DNA of 42,010 nt from a virus (IMGVR_UViG_3300037882_003587:1-42010); one strand, 5' to 3'; positions 23,496-31,463 are shown, numbered from the stretch's first letter. A program made the numbers and translations. The notes: generated by a model not told the origin, from the letters alone.

Positions 23496-24303
23496 AACTT
23501 TACAAATCCAGCGCATCAACCCAGCCCAAGAATTAGGCCCGCTACAACGCGCGCAGAACTTCGCAAAAACATTTGCGATTACAACCAAAGAAGATGCTGA
23601 TTTAGTCAAAGACGAGCTGTCTCGCTACGCCACGATTCGCAGCCAACTTGAGGCTAAACGAGTTCAGTATACGGGGCCGCTGAACAAAGTAGTAGATGCA
23701 ATAAACGACGACTTTCGACCGCTCATAAAGGGTTGGGATGCTTTAATCCTTTCCGAAAAAAACAAGGTCATTGCGTACCAACAACAGCAAGACGCGCTTG
23801 CAGAAGAACAAGCGCGGATAGCACGCGAAGAATCCGCTCGACAAGCGGCCGCTCAAGCTGCTATTGCTGCAAAGGCCGAGCAAGCCGCAAAATGCGCCGA
23901 GGCCAGCGCGGCAACTGCCACAACCCAAGCCGAAGCCGAAGGATTTGAGATTGAATCCAACATTCAACGCGAAACAGCAGCATCGGCGATGACGGCCGCT
24001 CACATGGCTGTTGCTGCGCCCGCTCCTAATTTTAAAACAGGCAAAGTTAAAGGCGTTGGTCAAAGTTGGGACGCCGAATGCTTCGATTTAAAAGCCTTGG
24101 TTTTGCACATTGCAAAGAGCCCAAATATTGATCAGCTTTTGTCGCTGCTTACCATTGACAACGCGAGGTTGCGCGCTAAAGCAAAGCTCGAAACAACAGC
24201 GTTTGCATTGCCAGGCTGCAAGGCTTTCGATAAAGGGCGAATGGTCATCAGAAAATCCAACCCGACCACCACCGAATCAACCGCCGACGGCGAACACAAA
24301 TAA
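23488..24303 (+). CDS. Coiled-coil protein of the recombination cluster
   Basis: 271 residues. N-terminal helical part (1-90), a long Ala/Glu/Gln-rich coiled coil (about 93-150), and a C-terminal domain (about 185-250) with 'LVLHIAKSPNIDQLLSLLTIDNARLRAKAK' and 'LPGCKAF'. Proteins with this layout are common beside RecT/exonuclease pairs in phages of Proteobacteria; the function is not known. Overlaps the exonuclease gene by 8 nt. Confidence 0.72.
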   Translation: MSETLQIQRINPAQELGPLQRAQNFAKTFAITTKEDADLVKDELSRYATIRSQLEAKRVQYTGPLNKVVDAINDDFRPLIKGWDALILSEKNKVIAYQQQQDALAEEQARIAREESARQAAAQAAIAAKAEQAAKCAEASAATATTQAEAEGFEIESNIQRETAASAMTAAHMAVAAPAPNFKTGKVKGVGQSWDAECFDLKALVLHIAKSPNIDQLLSLLTIDNARLRAKAKLETTAFALPGCKAFDKGRMVIRKSNPTTTESTADGEHK

Positions 24304-24329
24304 CAATTCATTAACTCAAAGGAAAAACT

Positions 24330-24703
24330 ATGGATACGAGTCAAGAATCAACCATCAGCACTACCGACGTTCAATCGTTCGTCGGCGACCTAGATGGGGG
24401 CGTGTTTGAAAAGTATTAAGCGCCGCTTTAAGCCAAACCGCCGCCGCAACCGTGGATTACGGCAAAAAGGGCAAGGTCACTCTTGTTTTTGATTTTGAAC
24501 GAGTGGCCGACAGCAGCGCAGTGATTGTAGCAAGCACGATCAAATTCGAGAAGCCAACTCTCAACGGTACTTCGTCGGAAAAGAGCTCGCGATCAACACC
24601 GATGTACGTGGGCAAAGGCGGAAAGCTAACCCTAGCACCCGAGCGCCAACTGGCGATGTTTGACCGCGCAGGCAACATTTCACAACCAATCACAAAGGAA
24701 TAG
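24330..24703 (+). pseudogene. Conserved recombination-region gene with a -1 frameshift (disrupted or programmed)
   Basis: Two frames together encode one about 124-residue protein. The first (24330-24419, good AAAGGA Shine-Dalgarno) encodes 29 residues ending '..DLDGGVFEKY'. Reading one base back at the A-run GAAAAG (about 24409-24414) continues as '..FEKVLSAALSQTAAATVDYGKKGKV' through the 24452-24703 frame to the stop. The join matches how such phage proteins normally read ('DLDGGVF' then 'DxGKKGxVTL' and 'TPMYVGKGGKL'). Either one A is missing (mutation or assembly error in a homopolymer) or the site is a programmed -1 shift. Usual neighbour of the DUF2303 gene. Confidence 0.75.
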
Positions 24704-24705
24704 CA

Positions 24706-25524
24706 ATGACTCAAACCATCACCGTCAGCGGACAACAATCGGCTGAATCAATAATGAAAGCCGCCCAAGTTTTGGAAACCGCAATTGATGAAAAGCAACC
24801 GGCCGTAGCGCTACCAGACAATTTTTCAGTTTGCCGACTTGAGCATTTTTACAGTGAACGCCTAATTCCTCGGGGTGCGCTGAAGCTTAGTTTTATTAAT
24901 GAATTTGTGCGCCAAGTGCAAGAAGGGCACACCGTATTTGTTGATCGCGATTCAATGAGCGCAACGACCTATCTTGACGAAGATCCAATGAATCCCGGGC
25001 TTGGCCATTATCAAAACAGTGTCGTCTTGGCGCTAAAGCCAACCCCTGAAAAGCTTTTGTTGGATCGATTCAAAAAACCGGTTCGCATCAGCCAGCAAGA
25101 AGCGGCCGAATTGTTTGAGGATTACTACCAACTGTTTTTTGCCGAAGGCAAAGATGGGATCGCAATCGGCCGTGCGTTGCGCCATACAAAACTGCAGGCG
25201 ACTCAGTCAAGTGATCACACTGTAGGCAATTTGAGCGCAACAAAATCAACGCTTGAAACTATCGAAGCCAAAGCGGGTAGCGGTAATGAATTGCCAAGCA
25301 AAATTACATGCACCGCTCAGCTTTTTGAAAATCTGCCTGAATTCGTTTTTGAGATGCGTTTGGGCGTGGTTCGCCAAACATCGCAAGTTGAGTTTGTTCT
25401 ATCAGTCATTTGCTGGAACGAATTGATCACGAAAGCCGCAACCGAGTTTGTCGAAGTCTTAAAGACTTCTGGTGTTGGCTCCAGTACCGTGTTGGTCGGC
25501 ACCTTCAACAGCGAGGGCAAGTAA
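24706..25524 (+). CDS. DUF2303 (YfdQ-like) family protein
   Basis: 272 residues. Family features: 'ALPDNFSVCRLEHFYSERLIPRG' near the N-terminus, 'FVDRDSMSATTYLDED' and 'PGLGHYQNSVVLAL' (about 85-110), then helical 'ISQQEAAELFEDYY'. DUF2303 is a widespread phage and prophage family beside recombination or DNA-metabolism genes, function unknown. It starts 2 bp after the preceding frame's stop. Confidence 0.82.
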   Translation: MTQTITVSGQQSAESIMKAAQVLETAIDEKQPAVALPDNFSVCRLEHFYSERLIPRGALKLSFINEFVRQVQEGHTVFVDRDSMSATTYLDEDPMNPGLGHYQNSVVLALKPTPEKLLLDRFKKPVRISQQEAAELFEDYYQLFFAEGKDGIAIGRALRHTKLQATQSSDHTVGNLSATKSTLETIEAKAGSGNELPSKITCTAQLFENLPEFVFEMRLGVVRQTSQVEFVLSVICWNELITKAATEFVEVLKTSGVGSSTVLVGTFNSEGK

Positions 25525-25526
25525 TA

Positions 25527-26171
25527 ATGGAAGCCCGCGAACTACTTTTTGCATACGACACCGAAACAACCGGTATCCCAAACCACAACGAACCAAGGGG
25601 CGACCCTAATCAGCCACACATTGTTCAGTTGGCTTGCGCGGTTTTTGATCCACTGACTCGTTTAACAAAAGAGTCGTTCTGCGCCATCATTAAACCCGAT
25701 GGCTGGACGATCCCCGATGACGTCGCTGCGGTTCATGGGATTACAACCGAGCGCGCGCTCGATGAAGGACGCCCTGCACGCGAAGTTCTTGATCGGTTTT
25801 TGGAACTCTGGAAGAAAGACAACCAGATCCTTCGCCGACTGGCTCACAATCAAAACTTCGACGCCCGCATGGTGCGTATAGCAATGCATCGTCATGGTTA
25901 TAACGACATGGACCATGTGCTTTGGAAAGGTGGTCCAGCGCTATGCACAGCGACGATGAGCAAGCCGATCCTGAAAATGGAAGCAACGGCAAAGATGAAG
26001 GCGGCCGGTTTCAATACTTCAAAGACGCCAAAGCTCAGTGAAGCTTATGAATACTTCACACAAAAAACTCTCGAAGGTGCTCACGACGCAATGAACGACG
26101 TGAATGCTTGTATTGCTGTTTATTTCGGCGTGCAAGATTACCTCGAAGCAAACAAAAAAGAGGTTGCCTGA
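25527..26171 (+). CDS. DnaQ-like 3'-5' exonuclease (DEDDh)
   Basis: 214 residues from the ATG at 25527. Exo motifs: I 'AYDTETTG' (Asp11, Glu13), II 'AHNQNFDARM', and III 'HDAMNDVNACI' (His and Asp). 'VAAVHGIT' is the usual DEDDh linker. Probably processes DNA or RNA ends during recombination. Its TGA overlaps the next ATG (TGATG). Confidence 0.9.
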   Translation: MEARELLFAYDTETTGIPNHNEPRGDPNQPHIVQLACAVFDPLTRLTKESFCAIIKPDGWTIPDDVAAVHGITTERALDEGRPAREVLDRFLELWKKDNQILRRLAHNQNFDARMVRIAMHRHGYNDMDHVLWKGGPALCTATMSKPILKMEATAKMKAAGFNTSKTPKLSEAYEYFTQKTLEGAHDAMNDVNACIAVYFGVQDYLEANKKEVA

Positions 26172-26500
26172 TGCGCTGCATTAAAACCGGCTTTGATTTC
26201 GTTCTTAGTGGGGAGCATGACGCACGCATTCTATGTGCTGATTTATACGTAGATGATCAAAGTCGCTATCACATCAAAGGCATGACGGCTTCGGTCTACG
26301 AATCGAAGCACACACAAAGCGCAGCAATTGATCGCTCGCAATTTAGCAAGGTCTTGGGCGACTTTGCACAGCGCGCTTGCTCGAATTACTACGATTCGGT
26401 CAACAACGTCGTTATTGATTTTAGCGCACCGATGCGGGCCCACCTGAAAAAGTGGGAGCCGACTATTTATCGTGATCTTGCTGTGGGGGTGATGCAATGA
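26171..26500 (+). CDS. Unknown protein
   Basis: 109 residues. Mixed alpha/beta with a basic C-terminal part. No family recognised. Start overlaps the exonuclease stop, and its own end overlaps the next gene as ATGA, so it is embedded in the early-right operon. Confidence 0.62.
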   Translation: MRCIKTGFDFVLSGEHDARILCADLYVDDQSRYHIKGMTASVYESKHTQSAAIDRSQFSKVLGDFAQRACSNYYDSVNNVVIDFSAPMRAHLKKWEPTIYRDLAVGVMQ

Positions 26501-26688
26501 GCGACGCCAACATTGAACTGTTAGACGACTTTGCAGCGGCGGCAATGGTTGGTCTGTTATCTGGCCCTCACAATACTAGGCCGCTCGGCGCACGGTATAT
26601 AGCTTTGGAGGCTTACCAAATGGCCCTAGAAATGCTCAAAGCGCGCGAAGAAATTATTAAAAGCATTAAGGAGCAAGCAGATGGGTGA
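26497..26688 (+). CDS. Small helical protein
   Basis: 63 residues, almost certainly two helices ('IELLDDFAAAAMVGLLSG' and 'YIALEAYQMALEMLKAREEIIKSI'). Similar small acidic helical proteins are common in phage early regions. Overlaps its neighbours on both sides (ATGA before, 8 nt after). Function unknown. Confidence 0.6.
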   Translation: MSDANIELLDDFAAAAMVGLLSGPHNTRPLGARYIALEAYQMALEMLKAREEIIKSIKEQADG

Positions 26689-26884
26689 GGCAATCGAAAA
26701 CTATCAAGCGATGGGACAACATCGCAAAGATCTGAGAAAGAAGTTTGGTGTTTATTGTCCGCAGTGCGCTATCGCAAGACCAAAGGCTCACCCATCAATA
26801 TTGATGCCACAACAAAAATGTAGGGTTGACGGGTATCGCGATCCACGCCCGCAGCTTACTGATGATGAATGGATGTCCGTATGA
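26681..26884 (+). CDS. Small Cys-containing protein
   Basis: 67 residues. One 'CPQC' pair (26-29) and a lone Cys about 18 residues later, in a His/Arg/Lys-rich context: an incomplete zinc-ribbon pattern. The gene contains the 14-bp palindrome CATCAATATTGATG (26793-26806), which resembles the intergenic repeat at 31419 and 31819. Confidence 0.58.
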   Translation: MGEAIENYQAMGQHRKDLRKKFGVYCPQCAIARPKAHPSILMPQQKCRVDGYRDPRPQLTDDEWMSV

Positions 26885-26923
26885 ACTTGAATATAAAAGC
26901 ACGACTAGCAAAGGAATAGGCAA

Positions 26924-27364
26924 ATGCCACTACCCTACGAAACAGCCACATCAGGTATGAAGGCGCTTGACGATCTGAGCCAAATTTTAACCAAGTTCGG
27001 CTGCACTACGTTCGGGACCATGACCAACACTGAGCTTGGCGAAGTCATGGTCCAGTTCACTTACCGAAAGCGCAATGTTTCTGTTGTTGCCAGCTATCAC
27101 GGCTACGCAGCGGCATGGTTAAAGCAACATCCGTATTCAAGCCGCATACGTTGCACGCAAGTCGAACACGAGCGCAAAGCTATGGCGCAAGCCAAGATTA
27201 GTGTGTGCTCCATTTTGCGCGACTGGATCAAAGGGCAAGTGACCGCTATCGAGGTTGGTATGTTGACTTTCGAGGGCGCGTTCCTCGGTCAAATACTTTT
27301 GCCGTCCGGCAAAACAGTCTTGCAAGAGTGTGAATCCAGTGGATTTCTACGGTTGACGAACTAA
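26924..27364 (+). CDS. Conserved phage protein, unknown function
   Basis: 146 residues. Recognisable as a conserved family of phages of Alpha- and Betaproteobacteria by 'LPYETATSGMKALDDL', 'FGCTTFGTMT', 'YAAAWLKQHPYS', 'ILRDWIKGQVTAIEVG' and 'FEGAFLGQILLPSGKTV'. It looks like a compact alpha/beta domain. No catalytic motif that I can name. Preceded by its own AAAGGA Shine-Dalgarno after a 39-bp gap. Confidence 0.75.
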   Translation: MPLPYETATSGMKALDDLSQILTKFGCTTFGTMTNTELGEVMVQFTYRKRNVSVVASYHGYAAAWLKQHPYSSRIRCTQVEHERKAMAQAKISVCSILRDWIKGQVTAIEVGMLTFEGAFLGQILLPSGKTVLQECESSGFLRLTN

Positions 27365-27381
27365 CCAGAAAGCAACATCAA

Positions 27382-27579
27382 ATGAACAAAAAAACATTCT
27401 TTTTGCAAGCCGATGACATTGCGAAAATCGTCGGCATGACTGAGCGCCAAGTTCGCGATTCACTCGCAAAGCAAGAGAACTTTCCAAAGCCGTTGCCTGG
27501 GTGCAAGCCGTTACGTTGGCCTAAACAAGCGGTGCTCAAGTTTTTAGAAATCGAACAAGTGGATGTACAAAATGGGTGA
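27382..27579 (+). CDS. Small HTH protein, AlpA/excisionase-like
   Basis: 65 residues. 'LQADDIAKIVGMTERQVRDSLAKQENFPKPLP' followed by 'LRWPKQAVLKFL' is the MerR-like winged HTH of AlpA and phage excisionases. It could be the recombination directionality factor for the integrase 5 kb away, or a regulator. It overlaps the DUF5131 gene start by 8 nt. Confidence 0.68.
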   Translation: MNKKTFFLQADDIAKIVGMTERQVRDSLAKQENFPKPLPGCKPLRWPKQAVLKFLEIEQVDVQNG

Positions 27580-28495
27580 AAACACAAAAATCGAATGGGC
27601 TGACCACACCTTTAACCCATGGGTCGGATGCACTAAAGTTTCGCCAGCGTGCGACCACTGTTACGCAGAGTCTTGGGCTAAGCGCAGCGGTCAGGTGCAA
27701 TGGGGTCAAGGTGCTCAGCGAAGCCGAACCACGGCGGCAAACTGGCAAAATCCGATTAAGTGGAACCGTGAGGCCGAGCGCCTTGGCGTCAGGCAGCGCG
27801 TATTTTGTGCAAGTCTTGCAGACGTATTTGACAATGAGGTGCCCGAGCAATGGCGGCGCGATCTGTTTAACCTCATTTTATCGACGCCTCATTTGGATTG
27901 GTTATTGCTAACAAAGCGCATCGGCAACGCCGCAAAGATGATCGACGCGGCAGCGCATCCAATCGCATGGCCATGGCCGAACGTCTGGATTGGGGCCACG
28001 ATCTGCAACCAAGAAGAAGCCGACAGAGATATTCCTAAACTGTTGAAAGTTCCAGCAGCCAAGCGATTTTTGTCGATAGAGCCCATGCTTGGCGCAATTG
28101 ATCTTCGCATGACTAATGGCATTGTCCACGGCCAAGACGCAGCGGACTACAAGCTTGATTGGGTGATTGTTGGGGGCGAATCTGGGCCACAAGCAAGGCC
28201 AATGCACCCCGATTGGGCTCGGTCGATTCGTGACCAATGCGCAGATGAGGGTGTCGCGTTTTTATTTAAGCAATGGGGCGAATGGGAAATTGCCAGCACC
28301 GCGAATGGTCACCACGACAGCAACATGAACACCAACAAAGCCCACTGGGTTTTTGTTGATGGCCACACACAAAAACCATCTTGGATTCGAAGCGGATTAT
28401 TTCGCGAAGTCAATGTCTACGCAATGACCAAAGTCGGCAAAAATAAAGCAGGCCGATTGTTAGATGGTCGCGAATGGAACGGGGTTCCTGAGTGA
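27572..28495 (+). CDS. DUF5131 / Gp37-Gp68 family protein (radical-SAM-like)
   Basis: 307 residues. N-terminal 'KIEWADHTFNPWVGCTKVSPACDHCYAE' with Cys20, Cys27 and Cys30, then 'RVFCASLADVFD', 'HLDWLLLTKRIGN', 'PNVWIGATI' and 'DWVIVGGESGPQARPMHPDW'. These identify the phage Gp37/Gp68 family (PF07505), related to the photolyase-like radical-SAM group; the reaction is unknown. ATG at 27572 matches how family members begin ('GENTKIEW'); an in-frame ATG 9 bp upstream is less likely. The broken tRNA follows 17 bp after the stop. Confidence 0.9.
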   Translation: MGENTKIEWADHTFNPWVGCTKVSPACDHCYAESWAKRSGQVQWGQGAQRSRTTAANWQNPIKWNREAERLGVRQRVFCASLADVFDNEVPEQWRRDLFNLILSTPHLDWLLLTKRIGNAAKMIDAAAHPIAWPWPNVWIGATICNQEEADRDIPKLLKVPAAKRFLSIEPMLGAIDLRMTNGIVHGQDAADYKLDWVIVGGESGPQARPMHPDWARSIRDQCADEGVAFLFKQWGEWEIASTANGHHDSNMNTNKAHWVFVDGHTQKPSWIRSGLFREVNVYAMTKVGKNKAGRLLDGREWNGVPE

Positions 28496-28512
28496 AGCGT
28501 TTCGGGCTTGCT

Positions 28513-28545
28513 AGGGGGCTGCTCTATCCACTGAGCTACGGAGGC
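28513..28545 (-). pseudogene. Truncated tRNA (5' half)
   Basis: On the minus strand: GCCTCCG acceptor 5' strand, TA, then a perfect D arm GCTC-AGTGGATA-GAGC, then AGCCCCCTAGC where the anticodon arm should be. No matching 3' strand, T arm or CGGAGGC acceptor follows. It looks like the first about 33 nt of a tRNA (Arg-type D arm by eye) joined to unrelated sequence. A relic of an old recombination, or an attachment-site remnant. Confidence 0.8.
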
Positions 28546-28634
28546 GAAGCAATGCAACACGTTGATTTTACACCATATTTTTTTAGCAGTTTTAACAGTG
28601 TTTCCACGGTGGAAACAGAACGAGAGGGGAACGC

Positions 28635-28952
28635 ATGAACAACGAAAATACAGTTTTAAAAACTCAGTTTCTATCGCCCGCTGATTTCGATGCTCTATTC
28701 GAGTTTGAGCAACAAACAAGCGACTCCGAAGGCTACTCACTACCGAAAGAGGAAGTTAAAAGACTTTGCGAGCTTGGCGTATTGCAAAACCACGGATTCG
28801 GCAGATATTCGGTAACGTCTTTTGGTAGCTGGATTATTGAAACAGAGTTTAATCAATCCCCTTCTCTCCCGCTTAAAACAGCGCGCGAGTACAACGATTT
28901 GCAAAAAGCAGAACTAGAAAAGTTAGTACAACAACACGGTTTAGCGCTTTAA
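28635..28952 (+). CDS. Unknown protein of the accessory region
   Basis: 105 residues. Acidic and helical at the N-terminus ('FLSPADFDALFEFEQQTSDSEGY'), with an HTH-like stretch 'EEVKRLCELGVLQNHGFGRYSVTSFG' that ends like a wing. It may bind nucleic acid; unassigned. AGAGGGG Shine-Dalgarno. First gene after the tRNA relic; a run of small unknown genes begins here. Confidence 0.6.
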   Translation: MNNENTVLKTQFLSPADFDALFEFEQQTSDSEGYSLPKEEVKRLCELGVLQNHGFGRYSVTSFGSWIIETEFNQSPSLPLKTAREYNDLQKAELEKLVQQHGLAL

Positions 28953-28988
28953 GCGTGAAAGTTTTTTAACAGATTTGGAGCAAGAAAA

Positions 28989-29267
28989 ATGCAAGACATC
29001 AGAGAGATTAACTTACCAGAAAGCGCTTACGAAAAAGGGGCTTGCATTTGGAACCAATTGGTAATGCCGATCACTGGGAAGTTTTTAGACAAATTGTCAG
29101 AAGATGAAAAAACCCAGTTTTACGCAAGCGTTATTGCTTCGTTGTTTGGGGCGATGCTTGCGGACTTTGGGGCGAAGCGCGCGACAAAAGTGATCCAACT
29201 CATGGCGCAGAGCTGCGCACTAAACGCCGAATCTGTGATTGCCGAAGCAAACAAAAGCACGCATTAA
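28989..29267 (+). CDS. Unknown helical protein
   Basis: 92 residues, helical, with a semi-hydrophobic middle ('FYASVIASLFGAMLADFG'). Its last codons and stop lie inside the 44-bp linker repeat shared with the gene ending at 29707; both proteins therefore end in 'STH'. No family recognised. Confidence 0.6.
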   Translation: MQDIREINLPESAYEKGACIWNQLVMPITGKFLDKLSEDEKTQFYASVIASLFGAMLADFGAKRATKVIQLMAQSCALNAESVIAEANKSTH

Positions 29268-29299
29268 ACAATAGTTTTGCCAGCAATGGCGTGAAAGGA
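29256..29299 (+). repeat. Duplicated linker, copy 1
   Basis: Contains AGCACGCATTAAACAA and CCAGCAATGGCGTGAAAGGA; the same blocks recur at 29696-29737. The unit spans the last codons of one gene, its stop, and the Shine-Dalgarno of the next, suggesting a duplicated gene-boundary cassette. Confidence 0.85.
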
Positions 29300-29305
29300 A
29301 ATTAA

Positions 29306-29707
29306 ATGTGCTCTATAGGTGATGGCGACGAAATGGTAACGGTTTTGCGCGAGAGCAAACCGATTGCTCGAAAGCCGCACAAATGCTGTGAGTGCCGGAG
29401 GCAAATCAACATTGGTGAGCGATACGTGGTGCACGTCACAAAATTTGATGGAACCATTCGTCGATACAAAAGATGCGTGCAGTGCGATGAGGTTTGCCAC
29501 TGGCTTTCCATGGAGTGTGGCGGCTATCTTTACCGAGGCGTCGAAGAAGATTTGCTTGAGCACGCTAGGGATAAGTTTTACGGATGGCCGGTTAAACGCG
29601 CATCAATAGGGATGAAATGGCATTGGCGAACGCCGAGCGGAAAGCTAATGCCACCACCAGACTTTTACCCCGAAATAAGCAAGCTCAATAGCATAAGCAC
29701 GCATTAA
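29306..29707 (+). CDS. Zinc-ribbon-like protein
   Basis: 133 residues. Two Cys pairs, 'CCECRRQINIGERY' and 'RCVQCDEVCHWL', around 'HVTKFDGTIRRYK': a zinc-ribbon pattern (about 35-65). A Trp/Pro-rich C-terminus follows. Possibly a DNA- or RNA-binding accessory protein. Starts after linker copy 1 and ends inside linker copy 2. Confidence 0.65.
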   Translation: MCSIGDGDEMVTVLRESKPIARKPHKCCECRRQINIGERYVVHVTKFDGTIRRYKRCVQCDEVCHWLSMECGGYLYRGVEEDLLEHARDKFYGWPVKRASIGMKWHWRTPSGKLMPPPDFYPEISKLNSISTH

Positions 29708-29737
29708 ACAACAGCAGCCAGCAATGGCGTGAAAGGA
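29696..29737 (+). repeat. Duplicated linker, copy 2
   Basis: Shares AGCACGCATTAAACAA and CCAGCAATGGCGTGAAAGGA with 29256-29299, 440 bp away. It again covers the gene end and the next ribosome binding site. Confidence 0.85.
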
Positions 29738-29746
29738 TTTTAAGCA

Positions 29747-30013
29747 ATGCAAGATTACAAGAACATAAAAACAAGCTTAGAAGTAATTCAAGCCTTGCGC
29801 TTGGCTCATGGCAATGAACTTGTTCTGTTCGGCAGTTACACCAAACTGGGCGAAAGCGAAGGCGACTCAAACGAGGCTTACACAAAGATGGGTTTTAACG
29901 ATTCGCCTGTGCCTCTTTATGAAATTCGGCAGTATTGGACAACGGGTAATCCATCACACAACCGCGTCGATGAGCTAACAGATTGCTTTCTTTGTTACCC
30001 GACCAACGATTAG
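29747..30013 (+). CDS. Unknown small protein
   Basis: 88 residues, slightly acidic, mixed alpha/beta. 'ALRLAHGNELVLFGSYTKLGES' is a helix-strand start; two Cys near the C-terminus. No family recognised. Its ribosome binding site belongs to linker copy 2, and the stop is followed by a 7-nt tandem repeat. Confidence 0.55.
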   Translation: MQDYKNIKTSLEVIQALRLAHGNELVLFGSYTKLGESEGDSNEAYTKMGFNDSPVPLYEIRQYWTTGNPSHNRVDELTDCFLCYPTND

Positions 30014-30032
30014 CGCATAGCGCATAGCGCAT
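30012..30032 (+). repeat. AGCGCAT x3 tandem repeat
   Basis: Three exact head-to-tail copies of AGCGCAT directly between the preceding stop codon and the Shine-Dalgarno of the next gene. Copy-number variation would move the ribosome binding site away from the upstream stop. Confidence 0.9.
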
Positions 30033-30045
30033 GAAAGGAAATTAA

Positions 30046-30228
30046 ATGGCAACAGTTGTCGGCAAAGATCAATCAGCATTGAAGCGAGTGACGTGCGATC
30101 ACTGCGCAAGCATTGTGGAATATGCAAAAAAAGAAGTCAGAGAAAAAACAATATCTGACTACGGTGGTGGGCGCGATTTGGTTGAATATATTAAATGCCC
30201 TTCTTGCAATGCTGATATTTTTGTTTAA
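30046..30228 (+). CDS. Small zinc-ribbon protein
   Basis: 60 residues with two Cys-x-x-Cys pairs ('VTCDHCAS' at 16-21 and 'IKCPSCNA' at 49-54), a complete four-Cys zinc ribbon around a charged helix. AAAGGA Shine-Dalgarno. Probably nucleic-acid binding; target unknown. Confidence 0.68.
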   Translation: MATVVGKDQSALKRVTCDHCASIVEYAKKEVREKTISDYGGGRDLVEYIKCPSCNADIFV

Positions 30229-30261
30229 CCGCCCGCTTGGGCATAACTAGGAGTAGTAAAG

Positions 30262-30585
30262 ATGGACAACGAACAAAACTTAGAACAGCGCATCAACGAA
30301 TTAAATCTTAATGCGCCACGACTTCGGCCAGCCGATATTGATGCGGTCATTGTTAGTGCAACTTATACCGTCATGCCGTCCGGCAAAACGATGGTGTGTG
30401 AACTTACCCTGCGCAACGGGTTTACTGTGCGCGGCGAAGGTTCGGCAGTGAGCAAAGAAAACTTCAACGAGGAAATTGGCCGCAAAGTAAGCGAAGAAAA
30501 AGCCCGCGAAAAAATTTGGGAGTTAGAAGGCTACTTGTTAGCCCAAAGACTTTACGAGCAACGTGCTTGCGTAGCGAACAAATAA
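30262..30585 (+). CDS. N4 gp49 / Sf6 gp66 family protein
   Basis: 107 residues. Conserved features of the family (PF13876): 'YTVMPSGKTMVCELTLRNGFTVRGE', 'FNEEIGRKVSEEKAREKIWELEGYLLAQRL'. A small phage-only family of unknown function, found in many temperate and lytic phages. Confidence 0.88.
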   Translation: MDNEQNLEQRINELNLNAPRLRPADIDAVIVSATYTVMPSGKTMVCELTLRNGFTVRGEGSAVSKENFNEEIGRKVSEEKAREKIWELEGYLLAQRLYEQRACVANK

Positions 30586-30586
30586 C

Positions 30587-30769
30587 ATGCGCCAAGTATC
30601 TCAAAAAGAAAAGCTTACTCAGGTAAGTGGGATGCTTGGCACTCCTGACCTAAGCGATTGGGAGGCAAGCTTTATCGAGAGCCTGCAACGGTTTGCAAAA
30701 GACACGACGGGCATGTCAGACAAACAAGCCGAGAAGCTTGACCAGATTTGGTCTAAGCACTTTGCCTAG
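30587..30769 (+). CDS. Unknown small protein
   Basis: 60 residues, helical; starts 1 bp after the gp49-like gene stop. 'LSDWEASFIESLQRFAKDTTGMSDKQAEKLDQIW' is similar in style to small phage helical proteins that bind host enzymes, but no family is recognised. Confidence 0.58.
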   Translation: MRQVSQKEKLTQVSGMLGTPDLSDWEASFIESLQRFAKDTTGMSDKQAEKLDQIWSKHFA

Positions 30770-30801
30770 CCGGTCGCGCCAATTAGAAAGGTAAGCGAAG
30801 A

Positions 30802-31032
30802 ATGAGTGAAACCACACCCAACGCCGCGCAATGCAAGTCATATCGCAATGGCGAATTATCTTGCTCGGACGGGTTTATTCAAAAGCCAATTTGCAGCGGG
30901 GCCGGTTTGTGCGAGTGCGGAAACATCAAGCAATATGCCGTGCCTTATTGCTTGCGCGATGGATTGCCAGCGCATTTCATCCACGACGATGGATCACCTT
31001 TGTTTTACCAACAGAAAGCGAGCGGAGAATGA
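30802..31032 (+). CDS. Unknown Cys-rich protein
   Basis: 76 residues with six Cys ('CKSYRNGELSC', 'CSGAGLCECG', 'YCLR'), suggesting metal or disulfide binding. AAAGG Shine-Dalgarno before the ATG; it overlaps the next gene as ATGA, supporting a real gene although other frames here are also open. Confidence 0.58.
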   Translation: MSETTPNAAQCKSYRNGELSCSDGFIQKPICSGAGLCECGNIKQYAVPYCLRDGLPAHFIHDDGSPLFYQQKASGE

Positions 31033-31415
31033 CCGGAAAGCTAAAACCCGAAACTGCGCTACGTCTTGTTTATGCGTACTCGGAATGGAACAGAGAGATA
31101 AAGCGCGCAACCGCACTTATTAGGGATCACTTGGGCAAATGCTTGGACGCAAGGATTGAGCGCGTCGAAACTATTGGATCGTTAAAAAACGGCAACCCTG
31201 ACAGTCACTTGTCGAAGTGGTACACGCCGATTGAAGGCTCGCGCGAGGCACCCGACGACCTGCTATACGAGAAAATAACGCACGGAATACACGGCAAAGA
31301 GTGCGAGCACTGCTATCAAGCACACCTTGCTGTGCAGTCGCGCAAAAAGGCAAAAAAGGAACTCGGTCACGTCAAAGGGGTTATGTCTAAATCACTAAAC
31401 CGACCAAACGATTAA
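31029..31415 (+). CDS. Unknown protein with CxxC
   Basis: 128 residues from the ATG at 31029, coupled to the previous stop; the longer open frame upstream is antiphase sequence. Basic N-terminal helix, then 'KWYTPIEGSREAPDDLLYEKITHG' and 'GKECEHCYQAHLAVQSRKKAKKELGHVKG', a single Cys-x-x-Cys before a helix. Unassigned. Confidence 0.62.
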   Translation: MTGKLKPETALRLVYAYSEWNREIKRATALIRDHLGKCLDARIERVETIGSLKNGNPDSHLSKWYTPIEGSREAPDDLLYEKITHGIHGKECEHCYQAHLAVQSRKKAKKELGHVKGVMSKSLNRPND

Positions 31416-31418
31416 CGC

Positions 31419-31437
31419 CTCACCAATATTGATGATT
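31419..31437 (+). repeat. 19-bp intergenic repeat, copy 1
   Basis: CTCACCAATATTGATGATT recurs exactly at 31819-31837, 400 bp away; the copies flank the gene 31464-31808. Confidence 0.9.
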
Positions 31438-31463
31438 CACCAACAACCACAGAAAGGTATTAA

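Noticed and set aside
28417-28740. Minus-strand frame containing 'SVAQWIEQ'
   Set aside because: That peptide is the translation of a tRNA sequence; it comes from the tRNA relic, not a protein gene.
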